A stretch of DNA of 64,000 bases from Adiantum capillus-veneris. Its lineage: Eukaryota > Streptophyta > Polypodiopsida > Polypodiales > Pteridaceae. Of this stretch, positions 10,451 to 21,429 are shown one piece after another. Position numbers and translations under genes: made by a program. Position 1 is the stretch's first letter. Every line of letters starts with the position of its first letter. Where the stretch lies: assembly GCA_014529385.2 (NCBI GenBank), contig CM043950.1:153628445-153692444 (forward strand), written 5' to 3'. A model generated the notes under the pieces. The model ran no database searches. It saw only the letters and a program-made list of their open reading frames with translations, and had not been told where the DNA came from.

Positions 10451-10865
10451 TCTTTAATTCACTTTTCTTTGGCACTCTCTCTCTTTTACTAGCACGATCT
10501 TCTTTTCCCATATTAGATAGTCTAATAGAAGAGATCCCTTGGTAGAGGACGTGATTCACTTTGCTTTGGCCCGCTCTCTCTTGTTGCGGTGTGTGACACA
10601 TCCGCACCACCACAAGTGAGGACACCCGCTACTTTGGACACCTACACATTTGACATCACTGATTAGGTCATCAAATGCCCTCTCCCAACTCTATAAAAGA
10701 AGCCCAAAGCTACACAATTTCTATCCACTTTACACCCTATGCACTAGCCATCACTTTGTACCCATTTGCATATTAATTTACTTATGATTTGCTAATTGTA
10801 TTAGTGTCAATCTCTCTCTAATCTCTCTTGTAATTCTAATCACATCATGAACGGCTTGCTAACAT
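10451..10865. other. unassigned stretch between N1 and N2
   Basis: No gene is supported. The plus strand shows TGTGACACATCCGCACC near 10597 and a TATA-like CTATAAAAG near 10691, which could be the start of a small LTR or solo LTR in plus orientation, but no matching copy is present. The 5 bases before N2 (AACAT, 10861-10865) would be its target duplication; the other copy is lost. Confidence 0.3.
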
Positions 10866-12690
10866 TGGAGAGGGAGGATGGGGAACACACCCCCCGACAC
10901 ACAAACAACTGCCCTTATATAGCAGAGGTATTCAGAGCACCCCCGTTCTCTCAAAAAACACATTCACAAAAGACAACTCACACTAGCAAGGCCTCGTTGC
11001 ACTTCACCCAATGCACACACGCTCTGCACAATCCTCAGACATCGATCACACTGATTTTTCCTAATTCTAGCTCTTCCACAAGTCAACACCTCTCTCTCTT
11101 TCTCTCTCACACACACAGGAGGCCCGGGAGGCGCACACGCTCACACACAGTGGCACCACATACCCTGGAGACGAGCAAAGAAGAAAGGGGGGAAGGGGGG
11201 AGAGACGATGCCAAAAACCGGCAATGACAACTTCTCCTTCAAAGAAAAACACCATCTACAAAATCCATATGGCCTGCTCTAGGTCGAACCATGGTCATCA
11301 TCAATCCGTATAGAGGGGCACACACCTCCCTCGAAGCTCAACTACGTCAGCACACACATCAATAGGAACATTCACCACTGGCTTCACTTCAGCAGAAGCT
11401 TTTCCTCTTGGCAGCCTTCGTTGGCTTCTTCTTCTGCAAGACGCTTTCTCTTTAAGGTCGCTTCACGGATGATGCTTCACCATCACGTGCCGACGTCGAC
11501 CACCTAGTGCACAAAGATTTTCTTCCTCTTCCAATTCTCTTCCTCCTCCCCAATTAAAAAAAACCTCCTTCTTCTCCAGCCCCATCACAGGGCGCTCGTC
11601 GCTCCTCCGCTTCCTCTTCTTTCTTCCTCAAGGGAACACCACCCCCCCCCCCAAGGCCCAAACCCTCCTTTTCTTCTACCCCTTTTTTCCCCAAAAATCC
11701 CCTCTCCAAGCAATAGCGCCGGGAGCTATTGCTTCTTGGCTCTCCCTCTCAAAAAACCTTTTTCTTTTTCTCCCTTAGCCTTTGAGCTTTGCCCTTTTGT
11801 TTTCCCAAACTCCATCCATCCTTTCCTTTTTTTATGCCACCCTCTAGCCGGCCTTTCCTTTTGTACTTATAGCCACGGGTTTTTTTGCATTCATTTCCCA
11901 TGCTATTGGTGCTTCTATGCGCTTGAATTCGCCAAATGAGTTTTTTGATCACTCCACATGGGAGCTTCACCATACTGATTTCGAATTCCAACTATCGTCC
12001 ACCACTGAATGTCACACTAGCCCCGAACAACATGTCCTAAAATGGAAAAAACATTCGGATCTCTTTTCATCATGATTGCCTACCAATCTGATGTGCGTAT
12101 GCCCATGATTCTGATCAGAGATCCCCAAGTTTTGGTTGACTCCCCATGTTGCATGCAACTTTCCAGAACCTTGGCAAGCTTAAAAAAATCATGTCGACGC
12201 GCCTACCAACACGGCCCGATGAGCATATACCCGACCCCTGACAAATATTCCACATGCCATAACTTGCCTGTTTAAGCTTCGAATGGCAATCCAAAAAGAT
12301 CGACATGCTTCCCAGCTCAGGCACTTCATGCCTATCCAAACATATCACCTCAGGCCACCTGTCCCCACCTGCCCTGTTCGTCGGGGATCTGCAAAGCATT
12401 CTAACTTTGAACTTCAATATCTCTCACCTTGGGGCTCCGTTTGACGAGCCACGTGGACCAACTTGCACATCATCTCAACCACCTTTACTTGTCACCCTAG
12501 CTAGAACTTTCTGGAGCCTTTTTTAGCAAAGAAACCGCATTAGACATACACTTCCAGTATCATTTTCCTACCCAAGTCCTCCACATTGGCCTTAGCCCTT
12601 TGTTCTGCACCTGCTAGCATCCATAGCTTGGAATAGAGTGCTTCCCTTTACAGACCAACTTTGATTGCACCATCATTGCCCAACCCCTAG
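10866..12690 (-). repeat. N2 3' LTR (copy A)
   Basis: Copy A matches copy B from the shared phrase at 10967/14971 through GGACCAACTTGCACA at about 12470/16490, at roughly 90 percent by eye. Beyond that it extends to about 12690, judged by continuing similarity to the N1 LTR. The left end is TGGAGAG on plus (CTCTCCA on minus). A GC-tract hotspot of consecutive C lies near 11641-11652. Confidence 0.75.
11866..11872 (-). promoter_or_regulatory. TATA box of N2 LTR A
   Basis: Minus-strand GGCTATAAGTAC, conserved at the same place in LTR B (15887-15893). It lies in the middle of the LTR, as expected for an LTR promoter. Confidence 0.5.
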
Positions 12691-12904
12691 TTGAACATTC
12701 ATGTTCAACCACATTCATGTTTATTGCACCTTTAAAAATTTCACCGCCAAACTAGCAATCGAAAGCACTCCAAAACCACAACTATATGTACAAAAGTTGT
12801 CTCCTGTCACCTGTTGCACCTACTCAAGCGCGTTGCCCAACCCCCTGCATTGTAGCATGGTTACCACCTGGGTCAAACACCTTACATTGATCCCATCCAT
12901 CCAC

Positions 12905-13126
12905 CTACAACATGCTCACATAGTGCCGCATCAAGGCATCTAGCCAACCATCCACATAATCTATCCATAGCGTATCTCCACCGCTCCCAGCATCCATAGG
13001 CATATTTCCCACTTCAAACAAAGCATCACCAAATGCATTACCACTCTCATTAAACATACCATCACTCACACCAAACATACCATGCCCTCCCTCCCAACCA
13101 TATAAAGTGAGATCCTCCTCAAGCAA
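12905..13126 (-). pseudogene. N2 acidic protein, C-terminal segment
   Basis: A 73-residue frame, in the same frame as gag, rich in Gly, Asp and Glu (LLEEDLTLYGWEGGHGMFG) and ending at MLRHYVSML-type residues before a stop. The frame is also open for about 15 residues upstream of 13126 apart from one stop. No family is recognised. It would be the end of the long N2 product. Confidence 0.5.
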
Positions 13127-13139
13127 ATCCTACACCTGC

Positions 13140-13560
13140 TCAACAACCCACTTCACAGCTGCATTTATGAGCATACCTTTCAACCACCACATAAACTTCC
13201 TTTGACAGCTCGAACAAGTCCACACCCTTGGAATTTTCTTCATGCTCAAAAGGACCACTCGGCTTAGCGGGCAACTCTTTCAACATAGGCACCCCGGGCA
13301 CCATCACTTCCATACTCACCTCCATACCTTCCTCTGTCGGCACCACCATAGCAACAAACTTTTGCTCTCCCAAAGAAATTGCCAATTGTAGAGGGACAGA
13401 CCCTCATATCACCTGCATTCTGGTCAAAGCTTTCTCAACAAGCGCCTGTGTCTCTTCATCCATCTCACCCATCGGGTCATTAAACCCCCAATCATCTTCA
13501 TCTTTGATGCATTCTTGGCCAAAAGAACCTGTATACAGACATTACATGTGCAATCCATAG
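13140..13560 (-). pseudogene. N2 acidic protein, middle segment (shifted frame)
   Basis: After a frameshift near 13560, the minus frame reads DDWGFNDPMGEMDEETQ and then, after one stop, the 81-residue frame 13385-13140 with VPTEEGMEVSMEV and HEENSKGVDLFELSKEVYVV. Composition is acidic and protein-like over more than 100 residues. A second shift near 13140 returns to the gag frame. Function is unknown. Confidence 0.5.
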
Positions 13561-14290
13561 GCAATTGCAACTGCTCTTCCCTTTTATAAGTATCCGACGC
13601 CTCTCACTTGCCATCTTCTTCAACCTGTTCTTCTTCCTTAGCCACAACAAAACTCTTCTTCTTGAGAAACCCTTGTGCCTGTTGTACAATCAAAACACCT
13701 TCCACAACTACCTTGATGATCATTGTCATTAGCATGGTGCCACACAACACCCTCACCTATATGTCTCCATTCCCAAGCTCCGATGCTAGCACCTGCTCAG
13801 CCTTTATAGTGGCAACCACCAGATCCTTATACACATAACAAGGTAACTTTACCTTTACCAGCACCTACTCTTCGGATTCTATCTCCTAGCTAGTATCTCT
13901 ATCCTCCTCGTTCGTTTCCCAGAAACTTGAGCTTGTAGCCTCATCATCTTCACCATAGGCTAATTCGGCATCAGCATCATCATCCTCTAGCTTCTCCACA
14001 AAAGCTGAACCATCATCGTGCCCACTTTTGTCATCCAACCCCAATCTCTCGACACCTATCACTTGGCCACGATCTGTTACCCTCTCATACAAGCACTCCA
14101 CAAGAACATGCTCCACCTTTTCAACCTGCACAGGGCACTTGCAACCTCCTAACTCCTCTACATATAGGCTCTCTTTAACGAAAGGCTCATCCTCATTGAT
14201 GAGCTCCTCCATAATTGGCATAGACGCTTTACCAATAGGTAATTCCCAAGGAACATAGTCAATCATAGGCCCTACCCTAACAGGCTCCAC
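13560..14290 (-). pseudogene. N2 acidic protein, N-terminal segment
   Basis: In the gag frame, separated from the gag piece by a single TGA, 134 residues run from 14290 to 13886 with acidic clusters such as KLEDDDADAELAYGEDDE. The frame continues past a stop at 13886 with KVKLPCYVYKDLVVATIKAEQ and KKKSFVVAKEEEQVEEDG to about 13560, with three more stops. No polymerase, protease or zinc motif is visible. It is not similar to anything I recognise and could be captured host sequence or a diverged element protein. Confidence 0.55.
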
Positions 14291-14293
14291 ACT

Positions 14294-14909
14294 TCATATC
14301 ATTGCTGGCACCATACTTGATGTGCCCATAAAACACGCTGCTGCCTCAACAGGCGCACAATCTGCAGGCTTAGGCAAGCCCAATTCCACTTTCTTTCTCA
14401 TTTTCCTGCTCGTCACCTTGGCAACTCTGACTGCCTCGGCATAAGTCTTTGGCTCTTCATCATCCAACTTATCTCGAACTCGAGGACACAAGCAAGCTAG
14501 GAGCTTCTCCAGCTTGAAACCATCCACATTGACCACTTGGGTGGCAACAATCAGATCACTCCAACAAGCTTCAAACTTATTGACAAAAGCATCAAAATCA
14601 TCACCCATATCCTATTGTAGGCTTTTAATCTTTATATTTGCTTCAATAGCCGATGCCACCTTGAAAAACTTGAAGAAAAACTACTCTTGGAAACCAACCT
14701 AATCATGTATTAGCAGCTTCTCAATCATCAAACCAAGCCTTCTCTTTACCTCGCAACACGAGTAGAACTATCTGCAGCTTTTATTTATCACTCCACATGT
14801 GCAATGATAGCATAAATAACTCAAAATCTGCCAACCATTCATCCGTATCTTCATCACCATTGAAAATTGGGACAACACTTTGCCACAATTTTGCTTACAA
14901 ATGCATCAT
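14294..14909 (-). pseudogene. N2 gag-like protein
   Basis: From ATG 14909 the minus strand reads PIFNGDEDTDEWLADFEL, paralleling the gag start of N1, with several stops and a frameshift near 14640. The 104-residue frame 14608-14294 contains FKLEKLLACLCPRVRDKL and KTYAEAVRVAKV, the conserved capsid-like core of plant gypsy gag. No zinc knuckle follows, unlike N1. Start choice rests on alignment to N1 by eye. Confidence 0.65.
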
Positions 14910-14951
14910 CAGGGAGCAATCAGTGTGCTCCTCAGTGGGGGCAGCAGAAGA

Positions 14952-16495
14952 TGAAGAGGGGGAATGCACCTTCACAAAAGACAACTCACACTAGCAAGGC
15001 CTCGCTTGCACTTCACCCAATGCACACACACTCTGCACAATCCTCAGACATCGATCACATCGATTTTGCCCGCTTCTAGCTCTTCCACAACTCAACACCT
15101 CTCTCTCTTTCTCTCTCACACACACAGGATGCTCGAGGGATGCACACGCTCACACACACCGACACCACACACCCTGGAGACGAGCAAAGAAGAAAGGGGG
15201 GAGAGACGATGCCAAAACCGGCAATGACAGCTTCTCCTTAAAAAAAACACCATGTACAAAATCCATATGGCTTGCTCTAGGTCGCACCATAGCCATCACC
15301 AATCCAAATAGAGGGGCACACACCTCCCTCGAAGCTTGACTCCGTCAGCACACACATCAATGGGAACATTCACCACTGGCTTCATTTCGGCAGAAGCTTT
15401 TCCTCTTGGCAGCCTTCACTGGCTTCTTCTTCTGCAAGGTTCTTGCTCTTTCGAGCCGCTTCACGGACGATTCTTCACCATCGTGTGCCAACGTTGACCA
15501 CCGAATGCACGAAGATTTTCTTCCTCTTCCAATTCTCTTCCTCCTCCCCAAGCAAAAAAACCTCCTTCTTCTCCAGCCCCATTGCAAGGCGCTCGTCGCT
15601 CCTCCGCTTCCTCTTTTTTCTTCCTCAAGGAAACCCCCCCCCCCCCCCCCCCCCCTTTCCCCCCTTCCAAGGCCCAAACCCTTCTTTTCTTCTTCTACCC
15701 CTTTTCCCCCCAAAATTCCCCTCTCGAAGCAATAGTGTTGGGCGCTATTGCTTCTTGGCTTCTCTCTTTAAAAAAACCTTTTTCTTTTTCTCCCTTAGCC
15801 TTTGAGCTTGCCCTTTTGTTTTCCCAAACTCCATCCATCCTTTCCTTTTTTTTTATGCCACCTTCTAGCCACCCTTCCCTTTTGTACTTATAGCCACGGG
15901 CTTTTTTGCATTCATTTCCCATGCTGTCGGTGCTTCTATGCGCTTGAACTCACCAAATGAGTTTTTCGATCATGCCACATGGGAACTTCACCATACTGAT
16001 TCTAATTCCAACTCTCATCCACTACTGGATGTCATGGTAGCCTCGAACAACATGTTCAAAAATGGAAAAAACTTCGGACCTCTTTTCATCATGATTGCCT
16101 GCTAACCTGATGTGCGTATCGTGATGCCAATGATTTTGATCACTGATCCACAAGTTTTGACTGACTCCCCACGTTGCATGCAACTTTCCAAAACCTTGGC
16201 GAGCTTTAAATAATCATGTTGGCGTGTCCACCAACGCGGCCCGGTAAGCACATACTCGACCCCTGACAAATATTTCATAGGCCATAACTTGTTCGTCTGA
16301 GCTTCGAATGGCAATCCAAAAAGACCGGCATGCTTCCCAACTCAAGCACTTCATGCCTATCCATTCATATCACCTCAGACCACCTGTTCTCACCTGCCCT
16401 GTTCGTTGGGGATCTACAAAGCATTCTAACTTTGAACTTCAATATCTCTCACCTCGCGGCTCCGTTTGATGAGCCGCGTGGACCAACTTGCACAC
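14952..16495 (-). repeat. N2 5' LTR (copy B, truncated by G1)
   Basis: This is the direct repeat of copy A. It lacks about 100 bases present near the end of copy A, between 14955 and 14971, and stops abruptly at 16495 where TGTCATA of G1 begins. A run of 22 C lies at 15634-15655, expanded relative to copy A. Confidence 0.75.
15887..15893 (-). promoter_or_regulatory. TATA box of N2 5' LTR
   Basis: Minus-strand GGCTATAAGTAC about 980 bases upstream of the gag start; identical in LTR A. It would drive the element transcript through gag. Confidence 0.5.
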
Positions 16496-17283
16496 TGTCA
16501 TATAATATAATATCTAACTTTACCAAATGATTTTTTCATATTAAACCGATCATTTAATATGGGAAGATGAAAGAGGAACAAGAGTTAGGATATAGATATG
16601 TGCTTGTAGACCTATCTCAACAGGGGACCAAAAGGAGAAATGGTTGCATCTCAATAGGGGTCCAAAAGGAGGCGGTCTACCAAAGAGCAATGTGCAATAA
16701 GTGCTTCTAGATTTACAAGGGACCAAGAGGAGAGATGGTTACATCTCAATAGAGTCCAAAAGGTGGTAGTCTATCAAAGAGCAACGTGCATCTAATGGAG
16801 CTTAAAGGCCTTAAGGTTAGCTTCATTAAAGACCTCCAAAATTTAGTGTTAAAAAGTCATTTGACCTTAGGCTGACCTTAGGCAAGCTAGGGCTGACCTT
16901 GAGGTGGGAATCCTACCCAAGCATGAGGTGCTTGTCGGCTTGCTAAGTGTTTGTGGGAACCTTGCCCAAAAGCTTGAGTTGCTTCTCACATGCTTAAATG
17001 ATTAAGGTTCTTGAAGTGTTCAATTCAATGATAAACTCTCAAGAGGCATAAAAAGTTTCAATGCTTGATTGACTAAGTGCTTGAAATATTCAATTCAAAC
17101 CAAATGACTTAAGAAGCATAAAATACATATGTTCAAATGATCCTCCCTCATGATGTGCTTGAATCCTATTGGATAGGTTTTAAAGGGGTCCAATGAGAAT
17201 TCAGATGCATAAAAATAAATAATTAAGTTATTTCTCTCAAAGAGGAAAAAGAGGACACATGTCCAAATGAAATGACTTAATAA

Positions 17284-17332
<49 letters not shown>

Positions 17333-18079
17333 AAGCATGAGAGGGGGGTATACTCTCCCACACACACACACACACACACACACACATTCTCTCATTGTGT
17401 GGAGTGCAAAGTGCAAGAGCTCCATCTCCTTCTCCAAGCTTGTTGAGAAGTGGAGAGCCTACACCAACACTCTTGGGTATGGAATGCAAATCCAGCCAAG
17501 AGCCATGCTTCAATGCTTAAGCTTGCCATCTTCTTCATCTTCATTAATATGCTATTATGCTATACTAAGCAAGAAGAGTGATGATAAGTGAGGAACTATT
17601 TCTTTCTCATATGAATGATTCTTCTTCCTCTTCCCTACCCTCATTCCCCGCTAGCTCTCTCCACCTTCAAAGGTGTTTGAGGCCTTGGGACTGAGGCTTG
17701 GGATAGTAAATGCTTTTTCAAAGATTATGCTATGCTCATGATGCATGAAGCTTTCCAACTTCATTGCATCACCTAGGTCACAAGGAACACAAAAATTGTA
17801 TTGTACCAAGTCTCTCTTGATAGGAGAATCTATAATACAAACGCCTTTTGGAGGGGGGACCGGCTCCAAGTAAATCCGGTTCTCAACTATTGTCATGTTC
17901 TCTAATACTCTCTCTCTCTTGCAAAAGTATTGTTCATCCCAAGTTAATTAAGTACTATGTTTATGTTGCTACCATCAATTAAGTTCACCCTCTATGTTCT
18001 CAAAGTGACCTCACAAAAATGCTCACTTTAATTCTCTTCATTCTGCTATTCTCAAAGTTCATAGGCCATTTCCATTACA
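16496..18079 (+). repeat. G1 5' LTR
   Basis: It begins TGTCATA and ends TTCCATTACA just before the PBS. The first 330 and last half match the 3' LTR at 23312-23803 at roughly 90 percent by eye. It contains a (GA)22 and a (CA)14 tract. Its 3' part also matches the isolated LTR piece at 59262-60478. Confidence 0.9.
17287..17386 (+). repeat. (GA)22 and (CA)14 microsatellites inside G1 LTR
   Basis: (GA)n spans 17287-17330 and (CA)n spans 17359-17386, separated by CCAAGCATGAGAGGGGGG. In the G4 LTR the second position holds a long C run plus (CA)n instead. Confidence 0.95.
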
Positions 18080-18080
18080 T

Positions 18081-18092
18081 TGGTATCAGAGC
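18081..18092 (+). promoter_or_regulatory. primer-binding site of G1 (initiator tRNA-Met type)
   Basis: TGGTATCAGAGC lies one base after the LTR end at 18079. This sequence pairs with the 3' end of plant initiator tRNA-Met and primes minus-strand cDNA synthesis. Confidence 0.9.
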
Positions 18093-18493
18093 ATTTGGTT
18101 TCTCTTTTCTTGATTAAGAAGTAATTTCTTTAAGTCGCCTATTAATGATTGATTTTGTCAATTATATTAGGGTAAGTGGGACTAGGATCTATTCTCGGTT
18201 TTGTTGAGCCCACTATGTGGGATATGGTGCACACTTGGAGAGCTTTGGTCTTAATAATGGGGTCTTTTTAGACTTGCCTACAACTTTACCATTATTGAGC
18301 CATAAGAAGTCCGAAAGGAGCTATCCCTTGGTAATTATGCTATGCTAGATGCACTCCACTAATCTCTATAATTAACCAATTTGAGCCGTGGGTGTAGATA
18401 CTTAAGTGCTTATTTTCAAAGGCTAAGAGCAATAGCAACTAAGGTTTTGAATTGCCGAAGGATACACTAAGTAAACATATAAGTATAATTCAC

Positions 18494-19499
18494 ATGGCTG
18501 ACAATAACCAAGAGAGGAGAATGAACATTGATAACTTTGAGTTTGCGCATGAAGGTGCTAATGATGATGCCCCCATGTTTATCAATTATCTTGTTACTAG
18601 GTTGCATCAAGCTATGGGCAACCCTTCTTTGCAAGCCGAAGTTATTCAACAACTTCGTGCTTATGGGATTTCCCTTCCTCTCCAAGAGGAGAGAGAGCTT
18701 AGAAGGCCTCTTGATGAGACCCCCAAAAGAAGACTCTCTCCCATACGAGAGGAGGAATACAAACAGCAAGAACGCAATGAATCCCTAAGTTCCTCTGAAG
18801 ATATGGCTCCACAACGACGGTGGTCTAAACGATCACCAACTCCTCCCATGAGAAAACGGTCAACACACAGTCCTTCTCCTCATCACTCCAAAAGGGAAGA
18901 GAGGAAACAAAGGAAGAAAAGGTCAAGAAAGAGGTCACCCTCTTCTCCTTCTTCTTCACCTTCCTCCTCTCCCGAAAAAAGCTATGGCTATTCTCTCAGA
19001 GAATATAAGAGGGGAGGACATCACAAATCATACCCTGCATGGCGAAGATCACAAAAGCTCAAGAAGTTCAAAGAGGGAGGAAAGAGTATCTCTTTTCTTC
19101 CCTCTAATGGCACCTTTGGTGCCACCAACAAAGTATTGGCCTTCATCCAACAATTTGATGCGACCTTTGGAAACGAGGGCTTCACGGAGTCCTCCAAGCT
19201 ATGCCATGTAGCTATGCACTTCCAGGAATCTGCTCGTCAATGGTGGGCTAGCCTTCAAGGGAACAAAGAAGCTCCAAAGACATGGAAAACTCTACAAGTT
19301 TCCATAATGAAGTAATTACTTGCAAGCGATGCCAAGGACAAAGTGCTCACCGAATGGCGAAGTTTGAAGCTACTCTTCAACGAGTCTATCCACAAATATG
19401 TAAACAATTTTTTGGGATCTACATCCCAAAGCTACAGTCTTTCAAAGGATAGACTTCGCCGAACAAAAGCAAAAATTTTGTTAGGGATTACCTAAAGAA
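18494..19499 (+). pseudogene. G1 gag, N-terminal part
   Basis: The start at 18494 (MADNNQERRMN) is chosen because G2 has the same start at 37658; the upstream ATG at 18452 would add 14 unconserved residues. The first 200 residues include a basic Ser/Arg-rich tract with SPSSSPSSS, followed by FGATNKVLAFIQQFDATF and ARQWWASLQG, the capsid-like core. A TAA at 19316 stands where G2 keeps a codon in the same context, and a second frame break occurs by about 19400. Gag would build the particle. Confidence 0.85.
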
Positions 19500-20380
19500 A
19501 TGGCCGAGTATGTCAACTCACAACGGCCTAGCACTATCACCGAAGTCATCCACCACACTATCGTTGCTTCAAGGATCAATTTCCAACAAGGGGTGAGAAG
19601 AAATTTCAAGCCCATGGAAAACAAGGAACAAAATGAAGCTAAAGAGAACAACAACAATGACAACAACAAGGCCAAGAAGAAAGGAGCTTACAAAGGTAAG
19701 AATAAGCTCTCTCCCAAAGAGTTAGAGGCCTTTCATAAAGACCATAAATTCTTTAAGTGTGGGGAGCAAGGACATGGTTATCATTCTTGCCCCAAAAGAA
19801 ATGTACTCAATGACACTCCTAGAGCTTCCATGGTTGAAGCTCCAAAAGAGGATACTCATTGCAAAGGCTCATACCTCTCCTATGCTATGGGAAAGGTAAG
19901 GGAGCATGATGCCCTTATTCTCTTTAACCTTAGCTCTACTCACAACTTCATATCAATGGACTTGGCCACTAAGTTGGGCATTCAAGCTTTTGAGATGGGA
20001 GATATTGTAACTACCAATGGAGCTTTCGAGGGATAGCAAGCCTCCATTACTCCCTTGATTGGGAAGTTGAGGCTTCATGTCCAATGCTACATCGACAAGA
20101 AGACTTTTGTTTATCTCTCCTCTCCAACATGAGGATGTTATCCTAGGGGCACGATGGTTCAACCTCATGGCTACCAACATAAAGTTCCCTGAAGAAAGAG
20201 TCTACTTCACCTACAGGAAAAAGAGCATGTACATAGATGATAATGAGTCGAGAAACACCATATCCCTGGTAAATACGTTTTCTTTTGATAAGTCAATGAA
20301 AAGCTCTATTTTTGCGTGTATGATTTTGTTAGAGAATCTATTAATGATTCTAATGTTTTCAAAGTAGCAATAACGGGAAT
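19500..20380 (+). pseudogene. G1 gag C-terminus and protease
   Basis: The 178-residue frame has a Lys/Asn-rich stretch and the zinc knuckle FKCGEQGHGYHSC, in which the first Cys is replaced by Phe (G2 keeps CFKCGEQGH). The protease follows with NLSSTHNFIS where the family has D-x-G-S/A-S/T, so the catalytic Asp is Asn here (G2: DPGSTHNFIS). After a stop at 20034 the domain ends with EDVILGARWFN, the usual retropepsin C-terminal motif. Confidence 0.8.
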
Positions 20381-20958
20381 CAAGAGGAATTAGAGTTGTC
20401 TAATTTCCTAAATGGATTCCAAGATGTTTTCATTGATGACATCCCTAGTGAGCTACCTCCAAAACGAGGGGATGATGACCATGCAGTAGAGCTTCTACTA
20501 GGAAGCTCCGCCTAATAAACCTCCTTATTGAGTTTCACAAGCTCAACAAGAGGGAATCATGAGCCAAGTGCATGAATTGGTGGAAAAAGGGATGGTGAGG
20601 CTTAGCTCTTCTCCATTCTATTCACTAGTATTTTTAGTGCAGAAGAAAGATGGCACATATCACATGTGTGTCAACTCTGGAGCACTAAATAGGATCACTA
20701 TATATAAAAAAATTCCCGTGTCGAGGGTTTTGTCCTGACAAATGCTCCAGCCGCATTCAAACTCACGATAGACAAAATTCTTCAAGCCACTCAAATTCTC
20801 TTGAGGAGTACAAGTGATACCTCCAGGTAATCTTTCAAGTTGTGAGAGAGAATAAGCTTTTCATTAATCAAAAGAAAAATTAATTTTTCCTACAATAGAT
20901 TCAATATTTAGGTCACATTATCTCTCAAGATGCTATATCATGTATAAATCCATCAAAG
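20381..20958 (+). pseudogene. G1 reverse transcriptase remnant with deleted core
   Basis: Read in mixed frames, VQKKDGTYHMCV at about 20637 is RT motif 1-2. At about 20710 the sequence jumps from the equivalent of G2 position 40060 to G2 position 40227, losing the catalytic Asp motif, and it also lacks the Y/F-x-DD region present in G2 near 40310. It resumes with the thumb region and LGHIISQD-like residues. It cannot be active. Confidence 0.75.
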
Positions 20959-21429
20959 TTGGAGGTAATAAAAGCATGGCCTAATCCAAGGAATCTACAT
21001 GAGCTAAGAAGCTTTATTGGTATGTGTGCATACTATAGACGCTTCATAGCAAAATTCTCTCAAATAGAAGGACCATTGTATGACTTAACAAGGAAGAACG
21101 TTAAGTACTCATGGACTGCTAAAGAACAAAATGCTTTTGACAAGCTCAAAGAGAAGCATACCTCCCAACCAGTCCTTATGCTTCCGGATCTCTCAAAGCC
21201 ATTTGAGGTCCAATGTAATGTTTGTGGTGATTGCCTTGGAGTAGTTTTGCTTCAAGAAGGGCATGCCATAGCATATGAGAGCCGAAGACTCAATGCCGAT
21301 GAACGGGTCTTGGGCATATACAAAAAAGAGCTTTTAGCTATTCTACATGCTCTAGACACATTGAATAACTATCTCTTGGGGGCTCTATTCATCCTACAAA
21401 TGGATCACAAAGCCTCAAGAAATTCATGA
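20959..21429 (+). pseudogene. G1 RNase H region
   Basis: The frame reads from the end of RT (LHELRSFIGMCAYYRRFI) into an RNase H domain with FEVQCNVCGDCLGVVLLQ, where the usual catalytic Asp of Q-C-D-A is Asn, and YKKELLAILHAL with the conserved Glu. It closes at a stop at 21427; the next frame begins at 21426. Confidence 0.85.

Larger units (their letters stand above)
10866..16495 (-). mobile_element. N2: LTR element with gag-like and acidic ORF, no polymerase
   Basis: Two direct repeats, 10866-12690 and 14952-16495, flank about 2.26 kb. On the minus strand the internal part starts with a gag-like frame and continues with a long acidic protein; I find no RT, RNase H or integrase motif in any frame. 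Both LTRs have a TATA box in the same orientation as the gag. The right LTR is cut at 16495 where gypsy element G1 begins. The layout fits a non-autonomous LTR retrotransposon depending on another element, possibly an N1-like one because the LTRs are related. TR-GAG elements of plants are the nearest described type. Confidence 0.75.

Noticed and set aside
10597-10865. small plus-strand LTR with TATA box
   Set aside because: TGTGACACATCC and CTATAAAAG are suggestive, but there is no second copy, PBS or end to define it.
12691-12708. palindrome TTGAACATTCATGTTCAA
   Set aside because: Arms of eight bases with a two-base spacer; such short palindromes are common and no repeat boundary needs it.
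15357-15893. several frames of 70-120 residues rich in Pro, Phe or Gly
   Set aside because: They are reading frames over C-rich and pyrimidine-rich LTR tracts.
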